Positions 18,039-27,505 of a stretch of DNA of 64,000 nucleotides are shown here, in pieces; the first letter of the stretch is position 1, and the number at the start of each line of letters is the position of its first letter. Origin of the DNA: Bacillus glycinifermentans (GTDB lineage: Bacteria > Bacillota > Bacilli > Bacillales > Bacillaceae); the NCBI RefSeq assembly GCF_001042475.2, contig NZ_LECW02000004.1:372001-436000 (forward strand). Direction: 5' to 3'. A program made the translations under genes and the position numbers. The notes under the pieces were generated by a model, which was not told the DNA's origin, made no database searches, and saw nothing but the letters and a program-made list of their open reading frames with translations.

Positions 18039-18938
18039 ATGAATATTCAGCTGTTGAACGTTTTTCTCACTACTGCTCGAGAAGGCAGTATTTCTAAGGC
18101 AGCTCAAGCTTTAAATTATGCACAATCGAACGTAACGAATAAGATACAGCAACTGGAAGCCGATTTACAGACAAAATTATTCTATCGCCATAGACGAGGG
18201 ATCACACTTACCCCCACAGGGCAAATTCTTGTTTCATATTCAGAAAAAATTCTAAATACCATTGAAGAAGCTAGAGCAGCCATGGGTGAATCATCCGCGC
18301 CTTCCGGACCTCTGCGTATTGGGTCCATGGAAACAACGGCTGCAGTTTGGCTGCCTGAACTCCTTGCAGATTATAGTAACCATTATCCGAACGTTGATTT
18401 AACTTTGGAAACCGGTCCTACCGAACAACAAATACAAGCAGTGTTGCACTATGAGTTAAACGGCGCTTTTATTTCAGGACCTATTGAACATCCTGATTTA
18501 GTTCAAGAAAAGGTATTGGAAGAAGAGTTGGTTCTGGTTACGAGTGCTTCACACACAGCTGTTTCTTCCTTTCATGATGTTCAAACACAAACAATGCTGG
18601 TATTCCGCGAGGGGTGCTCTTACAGAGCAAAACTCAATCATATCCTGCAAGAAGAAGGTTTATTGCCTGTAAAATTGATGGAATTCGGAATACTTGAAGC
18701 GATCATTGGTTGTGTTAGTGCCGGCTTGGGTATTTCACTCCTGCCCCGTTCAATTATTGCTGCACATGAAAAACAAGGACGCATCCGCAGCCATACCATC
18801 TCTGACAAATATTCTTCAGTAACAACTATGTTTATTAGGCGAAAAGACACTTTAATAACACCTGCTTTATCTGCTTTTTTAACTCATATGAGGACGCATT
18901 TTCAGAAAAAACTTGAGTTGACAAAGAAGGAAAACTAA
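18039..18938 (+). CDS. LysR family transcriptional regulator
   Basis: A 299-residue LysR protein: N-terminal winged helix-turn-helix (EGSISKAAQALNYAQSNVTN, about residues 15-34) and a periplasmic-binding-like effector domain. AGGAGG precedes the ATG. It is divergent from the hydrolase and is followed by yrpB in the same direction. The effector is unknown. Confidence 0.9.
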   Translation: MNIQLLNVFLTTAREGSISKAAQALNYAQSNVTNKIQQLEADLQTKLFYRHRRGITLTPTGQILVSYSEKILNTIEEARAAMGESSAPSGPLRIGSMETTAAVWLPELLADYSNHYPNVDLTLETGPTEQQIQAVLHYELNGAFISGPIEHPDLVQEKVLEEELVLVTSASHTAVSSFHDVQTQTMLVFREGCSYRAKLNHILQEEGLLPVKLMEFGILEAIIGCVSAGLGISLLPRSIIAAHEKQGRIRSHTISDKYSSVTTMFIRRKDTLITPALSAFLTHMRTHFQKKLELTKKEN

Positions 18939-19021
18939 ATGTTTAAGCGAATACGGATCTTTGAGCAAAATTGAAAATGACACTTTTTTCAAAAAGTCAT
19001 GTCTTAACGGGGGGATTCGGT

Positions 19022-20065
19022 ATGAATGAATTTATGAAGATGTTTTCCTTAACGAAGCCTATTATTCAGGCTCCAATGGCTGGCGGTATTACAAAGCCAC
19101 GACTTGCATCAGCAGTTTCGAATCAAGGCGCTCTCGGAAGTTTAGCATCGGGATACCTTACGCCAGAAATACTGGAACAACAAACAAAAGAAATGTTTGA
19201 GCTGACAGACGCTCCTTTTCAAATTAATGTGTTTGTTCCGTCAGACCTTGAAATGCCTTCAGAAGATCAAGTGGAAAAGTGGAAAAAAAACATCCCGTTA
19301 GCTGATCAAGTAAATCAATTCAAATCTGTACAAGAAGAGTGGGATGATTTCTATCAAAAAATTGATATTATCTTAAGATACAAAGTGAAGGCTTGCTCAT
19401 TCACTTTTGATCTGCCGCCTGAAGATGCAGTAAAAGAACTAAAAGCCTCTGGATGCTGTTTAATTGGAACCGCTTCAACTGTAGAAGAAGCAATGTTAAT
19501 GGAAGAACGGGGAATGGACATCGTCGTCCTTCAAGGCAGCGAAGCCGGTGGACATCGCGGAGCATTCCTGCCTTCCAAAGGTGAATCTGCCGTAGGTTTG
19601 ATGGCTCTGGTTCCACAAGCAGCAGATGCACTGGGTGTTCCAGTCATAGCTGCAGGCGGAATGACAGACCACAGAGGGGTAAAAGCAGCTTTAACGCTTG
19701 GAGCACAAGGCGTACAAATCGGGTCTGCTTTTTTAATTTGCCACGAGAGTAACGCACATGCAGTACATAAACAGAAAGTACTCGAAGCAAACGAAGCAGA
19801 TACAAAGCTTACGAAACTGTTTTCAGGCAAAGAGGCAAGAGGAATCGTGAATAAATGGATGGAAGAAAAAGAAGGATATGAAACACAAACCCTTCCATAT
19901 CCTTATCAAAATACACTGACCAAGCCAATGAGACAGCAGGCATCACTTCAAAATAACCATGATCAGATGTCTTTGTGGGCAGGTCAAGGAATACGATCAC
20001 TGACTGAGGAAATTTCGGTTAAGCAGCTTTTAAATAAACTTTGCCAGGAGGATGTAAAAATATAG
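19022..20065 (+). CDS. yrpB: Nitronate monooxygenase (NPD family)
   Basis: A 347-residue FMN-binding TIM barrel of the nitronate monooxygenase / 2-nitropropane dioxygenase family, which oxidises propionate-3-nitronate and other nitronates. Seen: APMAGGIT at the N-terminus, a QGSEAGGHRG FMN-phosphate region, AAGGMTD and GAQGVQIGSAFL. The ATG at 19022 after GGGGGG is preferred to the open frame at 18971; it gives the length I recall for B. subtilis YrpB, so the symbol is tentative. Confidence 0.85.
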   Translation: MNEFMKMFSLTKPIIQAPMAGGITKPRLASAVSNQGALGSLASGYLTPEILEQQTKEMFELTDAPFQINVFVPSDLEMPSEDQVEKWKKNIPLADQVNQFKSVQEEWDDFYQKIDIILRYKVKACSFTFDLPPEDAVKELKASGCCLIGTASTVEEAMLMEERGMDIVVLQGSEAGGHRGAFLPSKGESAVGLMALVPQAADALGVPVIAAGGMTDHRGVKAALTLGAQGVQIGSAFLICHESNAHAVHKQKVLEANEADTKLTKLFSGKEARGIVNKWMEEKEGYETQTLPYPYQNTLTKPMRQQASLQNNHDQMSLWAGQGIRSLTEEISVKQLLNKLCQEDVKI

Positions 20066-20103
20066 GTGTATCTCATTGTTTATATAAAATAATAAAGTAT
20101 AGC

Positions 20104-20140
20104 AAAAAAGCAAACTACGATAGATAGTTTGCTTTTTCTT
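20104..20140. terminator. Bidirectional terminator
   Basis: AAAAAGCAAACTA / TAGTTTGCTTTTT hairpin between the convergent genes yrpB and the sulfite-oxidase-like gene. Confidence 0.85.
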
Positions 20141-20168
20141 CTTGATTTCGCGCCCTGGATGCTGAAAC

Positions 20169-21212
20169 CTAGTCAATATTGGGATGTATATCTTTCTCGT
20201 CCAAAGAATTTTGAACGAAGATCATTGCCCTTGATACTTGATTGCGTCTTGAAGTTAAAGGCTGACAATTTCCTAATGAGTCGAACGCTCGGGCAATGAT
20301 TAAATATTCACCTGCAGATTTTGGGAGCCAACGGAAAGAAAATTTTTGCCACTCAACATTCTTACGGGCCTCAACTATAGCTTCTTGCCAATTCTCTCCC
20401 CCATCAGTTGATACTTCAACTGATACAATTGGATTTTCTGCCCATGTCCAACCGAAAATATCAAGCACTTCTTGTTTAACCAATTGTCCATTTTGAGGAT
20501 GTACAATCATACTGTTCGGACTTACAGCCCATACCGGTGACTCTTTTGGTTGTCCGTCTACTACTTCCCGGTCAACATAATATTTGGTTGTGAAATCACT
20601 TTTGCTTCTTGTATCGGAAACGATCAAATGAGTCAGCCATTTTGTAGAGTTAGTTCCATAATAGCCGGGAACAACAAGTCGAACAGGACCTCCTCTATCT
20701 ACAGTTAACGGCTCGTCGTTAATTTCCAAAGCTATTAATACGTTTGGATTTAACGCCTTTGTCAGAGGAAGATCTTTCTCGTATTCGGCATAGTATTTTT
20801 GATTATAAATCCCTTGATCAAAACCCTTTGAAATAACAAAGCATGCCTCTTCTTTAACACCAACCATACTGAATAAATCCGCGAGCCTGACGCCTTTCCA
20901 GACAACGTTTCCAACTCGCCGTTGCGGCACTTTTGGATAAAGGGGATTTCCTGCACACTCATGAAACGCCATTACAGATGTTTGTGGAAATGCTTTTAAA
21001 TCCTCCAAACTGAATTGATTCGGTTTATCAACCATTCCGTTGATACTTAGCATCCATTCACGATTATTAATACCAGGGATACCAAGATGCCATACTTTGA
21101 ATAAATCCGCTTCCCTAGTAATTTTTCTCGAAAGGCTGTCTTTATCTTGATTCTGAATGAGCCCAAAGCCCGAAAACTTCATTGGTTGATTTGATTTTGA
21201 TGACTTCAACAT
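20169..21212 (-). CDS. Sulfite-oxidase family molybdenum enzyme
   Basis: A 347-residue protein of the sulfite oxidase superfamily. The Moco-ligating cysteine is Cys86 (FHECAGN); the C-terminal third is the Mo-co dimerisation (Ig-like) domain with STDGGENWQEA. There is no heme domain and no obvious signal peptide, so it would act in the cytoplasm unless the N-terminus is misjudged. The true substrate is unknown. It may share the LysR operator motif, since TAGATATCTC lies upstream. Confidence 0.87.
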   Translation of the reverse strand: MLKSSKSNQPMKFSGFGLIQNQDKDSLSRKITREADLFKVWHLGIPGINNREWMLSINGMVDKPNQFSLEDLKAFPQTSVMAFHECAGNPLYPKVPQRRVGNVVWKGVRLADLFSMVGVKEEACFVISKGFDQGIYNQKYYAEYEKDLPLTKALNPNVLIALEINDEPLTVDRGGPVRLVVPGYYGTNSTKWLTHLIVSDTRSKSDFTTKYYVDREVVDGQPKESPVWAVSPNSMIVHPQNGQLVKQEVLDIFGWTWAENPIVSVEVSTDGGENWQEAIVEARKNVEWQKFSFRWLPKSAGEYLIIARAFDSLGNCQPLTSRRNQVSRAMIFVQNSLDEKDIHPNID

Positions 21213-21428
21213 ATTACACCACCAACATTTTTACTATTAAACATTTCCACCCTATCTCTCCCTTCTCAAGTTTTGCTCTAAGGTAACATATTGAATTAAA
21301 ACTATCCTATTCGAAAAATAGATATCTCCCATATTAAATTCGAATATTAAAATGGTTCTTTTTCGTTTGATTAAGATGATATGAAGTCATATGATAAAAA
21401 AAGAATTAGATAGAAAGCGTGAAAAGTT

Positions 21429-22217
21429 ATGAAAATAGGATTTTTTGATTCCGGAATAGGTGGAATGTCTGTATTATATGAGGCCATAAAAGTTCTTCCT
21501 TATGAAGATTACATTTTTTATGCAGACACTTTAAACGTTCCATACGGTGAAAAATCAAAGATAGAAGTTAGAGAATATATTTTTAATGCAGTTGAATTTA
21601 TGGCCAGTCAAAATATCAAAGCTCTCGTTATTGCATGTAATACAGCTACTAGCATTGCGATAGAGGATCTTCGGAAAAATTTCGATTTTCCGATAATCGG
21701 AATCGAACCTGCTGTTAAGCCCGCTATAAAAAACTGTGAAGACGAAAGAAAAAGAGTTCTCGTAGTTGCTACTAACTTGACGCTTAAAGAAGAGAAATTT
21801 CATAATCTAGTCAAAGAAATTGATCACCATGAACTTGTTGATTGCTTAGCTCTTCCAGGGCTGGTTGAATTTGCTGAGAACTTTGATTTTAGCGAGGGAA
21901 AAGTTACAAAGTATTTAATGAATGAACTGTCTTCCTTTGATTTGAAAGAATACGGAACCATTGTGCTGGGATGCACTCACTTTCCGTTTTTCAAAAACAG
22001 TTTTGAAAAACTGTTTGGAGTACACGTTGATATCATTTCAGGCAGTATCGGTACTGCAAAACAGTTGAAGAAAATTCTTGATCATAACCAACTTGGTAAA
22101 GGATCGGGCTCAATCACCTTTTACAATTCCGGTCATAAAATTGAGGACCAAGAAATGATATCAAAGTACAAAAAATTGTTTGAAATATTAGATGAAAATC
22201 AAAAGGAGTATTTTTGA
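21429..22217 (+). CDS. yrpC: Glutamate racemase (YrpC/MurI type)
   Basis: A 262-residue aspartate/glutamate racemase making D-glutamate for peptidoglycan or poly-gamma-glutamate. It has the FDSGIGG start, catalytic cysteines Cys70 (ACNTAT) and Cys182 (GCTHFPF), and the usual length. It is noticeably AT-rich compared with the core genes. It would be a second racemase beside the housekeeping RacE, which is not in the window. Its stop overlaps the next start (TTGA). Confidence 0.9.
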   Translation: MKIGFFDSGIGGMSVLYEAIKVLPYEDYIFYADTLNVPYGEKSKIEVREYIFNAVEFMASQNIKALVIACNTATSIAIEDLRKNFDFPIIGIEPAVKPAIKNCEDERKRVLVVATNLTLKEEKFHNLVKEIDHHELVDCLALPGLVEFAENFDFSEGKVTKYLMNELSSFDLKEYGTIVLGCTHFPFFKNSFEKLFGVHVDIISGSIGTAKQLKKILDHNQLGKGSGSITFYNSGHKIEDQEMISKYKKLFEILDENQKEYF

Positions 22218-23218
22218 ACATGGAATTCAACGCTCTGGTAATAAACAATGCAAATCATAATTTTTCAGTAAACGTCCAAAAGTTAACTTCTTCAGATTTG
22301 CAAAAGGGAGAAGTGCTTATTCGGGTTTGTTATTCCAGTGTAAACTATAAAGACAGTCTTGCAGCCATTCCTCAAGGGAACATTGTATCAACCTATCCAT
22401 TTGTTCCTGGTATTGATTTATCTGGAGTGGTCGTCTCCTCAGAGGATGACCGTTTTCAAGCAGGAGACAGAGTCATTGCTACCAGCTATGAAATAGGTGT
22501 TTCCCATTTTGGCGGCTACAGTGAATACGCTCGGATTCCTGCTGATTGGATTGTTCCCCTTCCAGATGGGCTTACGTTAAAAGAAGCGATGATTATTGGT
22601 ACTGCCGGCTTTACTGCTGCATTATCCGTACAGCGCCTTGAAGAAAATGATGTTACACCTGAAAAAGGCAGGGTACTTGTCACAGGAGCGACAGGCGGAG
22701 TCGGCAGTTTTGCTGTGTCTATTCTCTCAGCAGGCGGCTATCATGTTGAAGCAAGTACAGGAAAAGAAAAAGAAATCAGCTACCTGAAAGAACTGGGCGC
22801 TAAAACTGTTATTCATCGGAATGAAGTATATAACGGCACCTTAAAACCGTTGCAAAAACAAAAATGGGCAGCTGCTGTCGATCCTGTAGGCGGTGAACCT
22901 CTGGCATCAATACTTAGCCGAATTCAATACGGAGGGTCGGTGGCCGTTAGCGGGTTAACAGCCGGTACAAAGCTTCCATCCACAGTATTTCCGTTCATAC
23001 TAAGAGGAGTGAATTTGTTGGGAATTGATTCCGTTTATTGTCCAATGGAAACTAGACAAAAAACGTGGCAGCGCCTAGCCGGTGAACTTAAGCCATCCAA
23101 TTTAGAAAGCTTTGTTCAGAAAGAAGTAACGCTTGATCAATTACCGGATGTTCTTCCTACCTTATTAAGAGGCGAAGCAAGAGGAAGAATTGTTGTAAAT
23201 ATAGGAGAACGCAATTAA
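22214..23218 (+). CDS. Zinc-free medium-chain oxidoreductase (YhdH/YhfP, acryloyl-CoA reductase-like)
   Basis: A 334-residue MDR protein lacking the structural zinc cysteines. It shows NYKD near residue 46, and the NADPH loop GATGGVGS at about 157. The YhdH/AcuI group reduces acryloyl-CoA or quinones. I use the TTG at 22214, which overlaps the racemase stop and sits 6 bp after AAGGAG; the ATG at 22220 is an alternative. A terminator hairpin follows. Confidence 0.87.
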   Translation: MNMEFNALVINNANHNFSVNVQKLTSSDLQKGEVLIRVCYSSVNYKDSLAAIPQGNIVSTYPFVPGIDLSGVVVSSEDDRFQAGDRVIATSYEIGVSHFGGYSEYARIPADWIVPLPDGLTLKEAMIIGTAGFTAALSVQRLEENDVTPEKGRVLVTGATGGVGSFAVSILSAGGYHVEASTGKEKEISYLKELGAKTVIHRNEVYNGTLKPLQKQKWAAAVDPVGGEPLASILSRIQYGGSVAVSGLTAGTKLPSTVFPFILRGVNLLGIDSVYCPMETRQKTWQRLAGELKPSNLESFVQKEVTLDQLPDVLPTLLRGEARGRIVVNIGERN

Positions 23219-23226
23219 TATGAACT

Positions 23227-23262
23227 AAGAAGCGGACCCGGAAAGTCTGCTTCTTTTTCTTT
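23227..23262 (+). terminator. Terminator after the oxidoreductase gene
   Basis: AAGAAGCGGAC / GTCTGCTTCTT hairpin (one bulge) followed by a T-rich run. Confidence 0.8.
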
Positions 23263-23337
23263 CGAACACACAATCATTGTATTAAGTTATACACTCAATA
23301 AAATAAATGCTCATCATTCATTTATAAAAACCCGGTA

Positions 23338-23413
23338 TTCAAGCATTTGAAGTCATTCATTACAAGCAGTTGCATTATTTCATACTCCAAAATGCGCACT
23401 ATTTTCAGGGCTG
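23338..23413 (+). repeat. Right copy of the direct repeat flanking the first accessory segment
   Basis: Partner of 15965-16020. The shared blocks are TTCAAGCATTTGAAGTCATT followed by CATT, and a later AAAATGCGCACTATTTT block. It lies about 160 bp before sigK remnant 1. Confidence 0.65.
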
Positions 23414-23570
23414 ATAATACCTAGTACATGTCAAAGATGGCATGTCAGGGTACTTCAAAGTAATAGCAAAAAAGCTGCCAATATAGTTCGGTATTTTTTT
23501 AATTAGTTTGAGTTCCCCGACCAAGTAAAAGTATATTACCTGATAAACCTAACCGGTAACGGTAAGCTCC

Positions 23571-23823
23571 TTGAAGACGTCATCGACACCACCAGCTCAG
23601 GGCACTCTGCTTCAAAAAGTCAAAAAATACACCGACATCCTCAGGCCGCAGAGAAAAAGAAGTCATCGTCGGCCGCTTCGGCCATGATTTGAAGAAAGAG
23701 AAAAAGCAGCGCGCAGCCGCGAAGGAGCTCGGGATTTCGAGGAGCTATGTTGCCGGACCTGAGAAACGGATGATGAAGATGTTTCAAGGGGTTTGCCGGA
23801 CGTAGAAGGTAAAGGGGAAGTGA
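23571..23823 (+). pseudogene. sigK 3'-end remnant 1
   Basis: Matches sigK from about codon 155 to the stop with many indels: GACGTCATCGACACC, AAAAAGAAGTCATCGTCGGC, and a GGGGAAGTGA ending. It carries changes not in sigK: ATCCTCAGGC for ATCCTGGACGGC and CCGGACCTGAGAA for GCGGATTGAGAA. It cannot encode a working protein. A hairpin follows at 23857-23905. The 80 bp upstream resemble those before remnant 3. Confidence 0.88.
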
Positions 23824-23859
23824 TCTGGTAAAATGAATTGAGTCTTAGAAATATCAAAA

Positions 23860-23906
23860 GACCGCAAAGCTTTCTTAAAGAATCTTTGCAGTCTTTGGGT
23901 CTCATT
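23860..23906. terminator. Hairpin following sigK remnant 1
   Basis: AAAGACCGCAAAG / CTTTGCAGTCTTT inverted repeat about 40 bp past the remnant end, in the place of the sigK terminator but with a different sequence. Confidence 0.6.
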
Positions 23907-24090
23907 TTTGTTTGAGATAAGTTAATGGATTTTTAGCGGAATCCACTGCACATTTATTTTGATAAAGGATTTCTCTACTCTTACAAATTATTTGTCTGAG
24001 AAGATAGATTCATTTGGATGGAACCCAGGACACAGTGGTTTTATGAGCATGTATGCCATGTAACAATAAATATGGAGGAACCTGAATGTT

Positions 24091-24660
24091 TCAATCAGTA
24101 TTGGGATAAAAATCGTGTTGATGTTCCTCTGCTTTGCTATTTAATATTCGATAGCTGGACCCTCCAATATGAAGCGGAATATCCAGTTTTTCTAAATTCG
24201 GCATTCCATTTTTTAAGAAAAGCTCTTTATCTTGATATCTCTGTAAAACTTCTCCCACAATCCACTCTTGATCGCCCAAAGTGGAAACACTGTGTACTTT
24301 ACACTCATAAGCAAAATACGCATCAGTTAAAATCGGTACCTCGGCTTTTAGTCCTGCTTCGTATTGAATATGAAATGCTTCAAACTTATTTATATCTCTA
24401 CCGCTACGGGTGCCTAGTGCTTGAATGAGTTCCGAACATCTCCCCGGAAGAAAATTGACACCGAAAACGCCACTTTTCTCAATCAATTTGTAAGTATATG
24501 TCTCTTTGTTTAATGATATCCCGTACATTCCGGGAGAAGATCCAATATACGTATGCCACCCGGAAGCCATTGCGTTTTTTTCACCTTCATATTGAGCCGT
24601 AACGACAGCTACCATTCCAGGGTAGGCGTACCAAATTGGTTCATCTATCGGTGTTCTCAT
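24091..24660 (-). CDS. Flavin reductase-like (DIM6/NTAB) FMN-binding protein
   Basis: A 189-residue split-barrel flavin-binding protein (MASGWHTYIGSSPGMYGISL is typical). Such proteins bind FMN as reductase components or stand-alone oxidoreductases. The ATG at 24660 has AAGGAG 8 bp upstream; the frame is open to 24717. It is downstream of the arginase-like fragment and of the MerR-type promoter, so it is the likely regulated target. An antisense frame at 24018-24428 is a shadow. Confidence 0.82.
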   Translation of the reverse strand: MRTPIDEPIWYAYPGMVAVVTAQYEGEKNAMASGWHTYIGSSPGMYGISLNKETYTYKLIEKSGVFGVNFLPGRCSELIQALGTRSGRDINKFEAFHIQYEAGLKAEVPILTDAYFAYECKVHSVSTLGDQEWIVGEVLQRYQDKELFLKNGMPNLEKLDIPLHIGGSSYRILNSKAEEHQHDFYPNTD

Positions 24661-24685
24661 CTTCATCGCTCCTTTTGTTTTAGAT

Positions 24686-24856
24686 TCATTTTTTATTAAA
24701 ATTTGAGAGGCTCGCATCTAAATCGACATGTTCTTCGTTAAATGGACTAATCGATTTAGATGCAAGCCAGTTTAATAAATGGGCTCCCAGCAGGCTGCTT
24801 ACACCGTGCCATTGCGGCATGCGCAACCGAAGCATCCCATCTTCTTTATTTGTCAT
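24686..24856 (-). pseudogene. Small ORF resembling the N-terminus of an arginase-family protein
   Basis: The 56-codon frame from the ATG at 24856 (AAGGATGAG upstream) reads MLRLRMPQWHG, then LLGAHLLNWLA. This resembles the opening of arginase/formiminoglutamase-like proteins of Bacilli, but ends after ~56 residues instead of ~300. I infer a fused deletion remnant; a genuine small protein is the alternative. Arms GCATCTAAATCGA (24714-24726) and TCGATTTAGATGC (24751-24763) form an inverted repeat inside it. Confidence 0.45.
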
Positions 24857-24892
24857 CTCATCCTTCCTTTCAAATATTCATCAGAACGATGC

Positions 24893-24927
24893 ATAAATCA
24901 TAAACCCTATAGCAACTATAGGGTCAA
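24893..24927 (-). promoter_or_regulatory. MerR-type promoter with 19-bp spacer and perfect operator
   Basis: On the minus strand -35 TTGACC (24927-24922) and -10 TATGAT (24902-24897) are separated by 19 bp. The spacer overlaps the perfect inverted repeat ACCCTATAG-CAA-CTATAGGGT at 24904-24924. This is the classic arrangement untwisted by MerR/BmrR activators. It drives the fragment ORF and flavin reductase, and lies just after the MerR gene. Confidence 0.8.
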
Positions 24928-24935
24928 GGGGTTCG

Positions 24936-25781
24936 TTATTTTTTCCGCACTCTAAATTCTGTGAGGAAGTCTTCATCTCTTAATGAGTTATAGCTGTTTG
25001 GAAGAGAAACCTGATATACTTTTCCATCCGTTTGGATGCCGTAAGATTCAATAAAATGGTACAGTTTTTGATAATACGAAAAATAATTAGTTGAAGAGCA
25101 ATCAAATGCAATGCACACATATTCACCGGATGGGATTGTATCTATCCTAATGTTTTGTTCTCCTGTATCTATCTTTACTCCATCATAAATCGTCGTATAA
25201 ACACTGTTGCAATAAATATCACCGGAATCTTTATAAGGCTTTAAATCATAAATAAGTCCGTAATAGTTATCAACTATATCTCCTCTTTCTTCAAGGACTT
25301 CAGCCAGTTTTCGGTAATACAAATCTGATTGGTCATGAGGATTCACTTGAGGTGTCGCTACTTTTAAAATGGTTTGACCTTCTATATGTCGAACATAAAC
25401 CAGACCTTCTTCTTTTTTAGTGCGTATCTCCAATTGTTCATGAAGCTGATTCTTTCTTCTTTGAAGCAATTGTCTGGCCCGTTCGAGTCTTTCCATTTCA
25501 CGCTCAATCACGCTTTCTTGCTCCTCAAGAAAAGTTTGCATAAGTTCAGGGGTACATGTATGTGAGATAATGCGCTTAATTTCTTCCAAAGGCGTTTTAA
25601 TATATTTGAGATATTTAATAATATCTAAATAAAAGAACTGTTTAACATGGTAATATCGATAACCATTATCCTGATCTTTACATTGAGGCTTGAAAATTCC
25701 GATCTTATCATAATAGCGCAATGTTTGAATGGAAATGTTATTTAGACGGGCTGTTTCTCCAATTGAAAAATATTCCTTCAT
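24936..25781 (-). CDS. MerR family regulator with BmrR-like effector domain
   Basis: A 281-residue MerR protein: N-terminal winged helix (FSIGETARLNNISIQTLRYY), a coiled-coil dimerisation helix rich in Glu, Arg and Gln (about 85-125), and a C-terminal GyrI/BmrR-like domain that usually binds multidrug ligands. The ATG at 25781 has AAAGGATGAG upstream; the first ATG (25790) lies inside that site. It probably activates the 24.9-kb promoter. Confidence 0.88.
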   Translation of the reverse strand: MKEYFSIGETARLNNISIQTLRYYDKIGIFKPQCKDQDNGYRYYHVKQFFYLDIIKYLKYIKTPLEEIKRIISHTCTPELMQTFLEEQESVIEREMERLERARQLLQRRKNQLHEQLEIRTKKEEGLVYVRHIEGQTILKVATPQVNPHDQSDLYYRKLAEVLEERGDIVDNYYGLIYDLKPYKDSGDIYCNSVYTTIYDGVKIDTGEQNIRIDTIPSGEYVCIAFDCSSTNYFSYYQKLYHFIESYGIQTDGKVYQVSLPNSYNSLRDEDFLTEFRVRKK

Positions 25782-25790
25782 CAATCTCAT

Positions 25791-26584
25791 CCTTTCTTCG
25801 ACTATATACGATTACCTATAAAATCCTAACTGATCGATCTTGAGAAAAAACCTATTAAGACGATCTTCTTTTTTGTTCTTTGTTTAACATATCCACGAAG
25901 AAATTTTCCTGTCTCATAACGATTTCTAGTTAAGCAGGCATAAACTATAGGGTTGTTACACAGCTTTAAAAATGGTTATGAAAGGGGTGAGTATCTGCCA
26001 GAAGATGATTAAAGAATCCACCAACTCTCCAAGGTATGGTGTACTCGTGCGCATTAAATTAACATTCTATATCATCTCATTGCTTTGACTCCATCTTCTG
26101 TTTCTTTATGTAGTAATTCACGATGGGATCATGGTTCTTCTGATCATCAAAACGCGAATGAGAATTAACCACATTATAGCAATTTCACAGTCAATAAGTG
26201 TATATAATGGCATGAATAGCTGCATTTTTAGCGGAAGATATGGAATTTGTGAGTCGGGGTATGAGCACTTCCTTCAGACGTTAATTCTTAGCCAATGGAG
26301 GAAGGCTCTTTTTTCTATCGAAAAGGCGATAAATCTAGGTATGGTAATGACTTGCTTCAAGTAACTGGTGTATGCCATCGCTTACCGCCGTATTAGTATC
26401 ATTGATGTAATCTTGGACAATTTATACCAAGGCGAAGCATTACTTAACGTTAAAGCGTCATCGCCCAGTTCGTGTTTAATCCTACCTCAAATCTTGTCTA
26501 CAGATGATCTACCGTAAGCTCTACCTGAGCAAAACTAGTCAATTCTTTATCACTTTCATGTAACAAAAACGGAAACCTGCGAGT
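25791..26584. other. Gene-free stretch before sigK remnant 2
   Basis: About 800 bp with no credible gene. The plus frame at 26131-26364 lacks a ribosome site and has no family features. A half-copy of the MerR operator (ACTATAGGGT) occurs near 25946. The last ~65 bp match the flank upstream of remnant 3, including AATTCTTTATCACTTT against CATTCTTTATCACTTT. Confidence 0.5.
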
Positions 26585-26860
26585 GGCAACGAAATCAGCC
26601 TCACCGATGTCCTCAGGATCGGAAAACGAAGACGTTCATCGACACCATCCAGCTCAGGCACAGAGCTTGAAAAAGTCAAAAAATACATCGACATCACAGC
26701 AGAGAAAAAGAAGTCATCGTCGGCCGCTTCGGCCTTGATTTGAAGAAAGAGAAGCCGCAGCACGAAATCGCGAAGGAGCTAGGTGTCCGGACCTGAGAAA
26801 CGCGCGCTGATGAAGATATTTCATGAGTTTAACGGGCGGAGAAGGAAAATCGGAAGTGAT
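26585..26860 (+). pseudogene. sigK 3'-end remnant 2
   Basis: The longest of the six. It aligns with sigK from codon ~145 (GAAATCAGCCTC.GATGTCCTC) through GTCGGCCGCTTCGGCCTTGA and the region 4 helix to GGAAGTGAT. Several indels break the frame. It shares GATCGGAAAAC with remnant 3 and CCGGACCTGAGAA with remnants 1 and 3, all absent from sigK. Confidence 0.9.
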
Positions 26861-27505
26861 ATCAATTAAGAGGTTCAGGACTATATCAACCTGGCTCTTT
26901 TATTTATTACATTGAAGCGGGCTAATCTTGGCTAGAAGAGGTGCATCTTCTGCAACCCTTTATCACGACTGTAAATACACATGTGAGTCTCTAACCAGCT
27001 TTTTATTTTTTTATACAATTTCTACATATTACCTTATCGATTTCCAGTGTTCTATCAACACATGGATAACCCATTTATTAAAGCCACAACCCTCTAACAA
27101 CATTTGTTCAAAGAATTAGCATTATGTGAACAAATCTTTTTAGGATTTATAGTTTCAGAATCACACAATCTTCTCTTACTACTGTATAGTGACAGAATTC
27201 TGCCACTTGGATTTTCAGCCCCTTCTCACAAGAATATACTTTGATTTCCCGTTCGCAGGTTATCCCTCTGAAACCCTTGATTTAAGGCTTTGAAATAAAA
27301 CATCTCGCAGAAACCCATTTTAGAACAACTAAAAAGAATCCATTTCGAAAAATGTTTGATCAAAATGGATTTCTTCTTTTGTGAATTAGTATACATTTTT
27401 TACAAAAAGTTTGATCATGTTTGGGCTCAATCAGGCCGATTATTTAAAATTGCTTAAAAATAAAGCTATATAATTCGAATCAGTATGTGTCTTTGTTATT
27501 AATAA
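26861..27505. other. Gene-free stretch after sigK remnant 2
   Basis: A bulged hairpin (AAGAG...CTCTT, about 26868-26902) follows the remnant where a terminator would be. A second hairpin, AAGAATCCATTT (27334-27345) / AAATGGATTTCTT (27363-27375), has a T-rich tail but no gene before it; it may mark a lost gene. Nothing else is recognisable. Confidence 0.5.

Noticed and set aside
24018..24428. Plus-strand frame of 136 codons
   Set aside because: It is antisense to the flavin reductase gene, which has clear family motifs and a promoter.
26131..26364. Plus-strand frame of 77 codons
   Set aside because: No ribosome site, no family features, and it lies in a decayed stretch.
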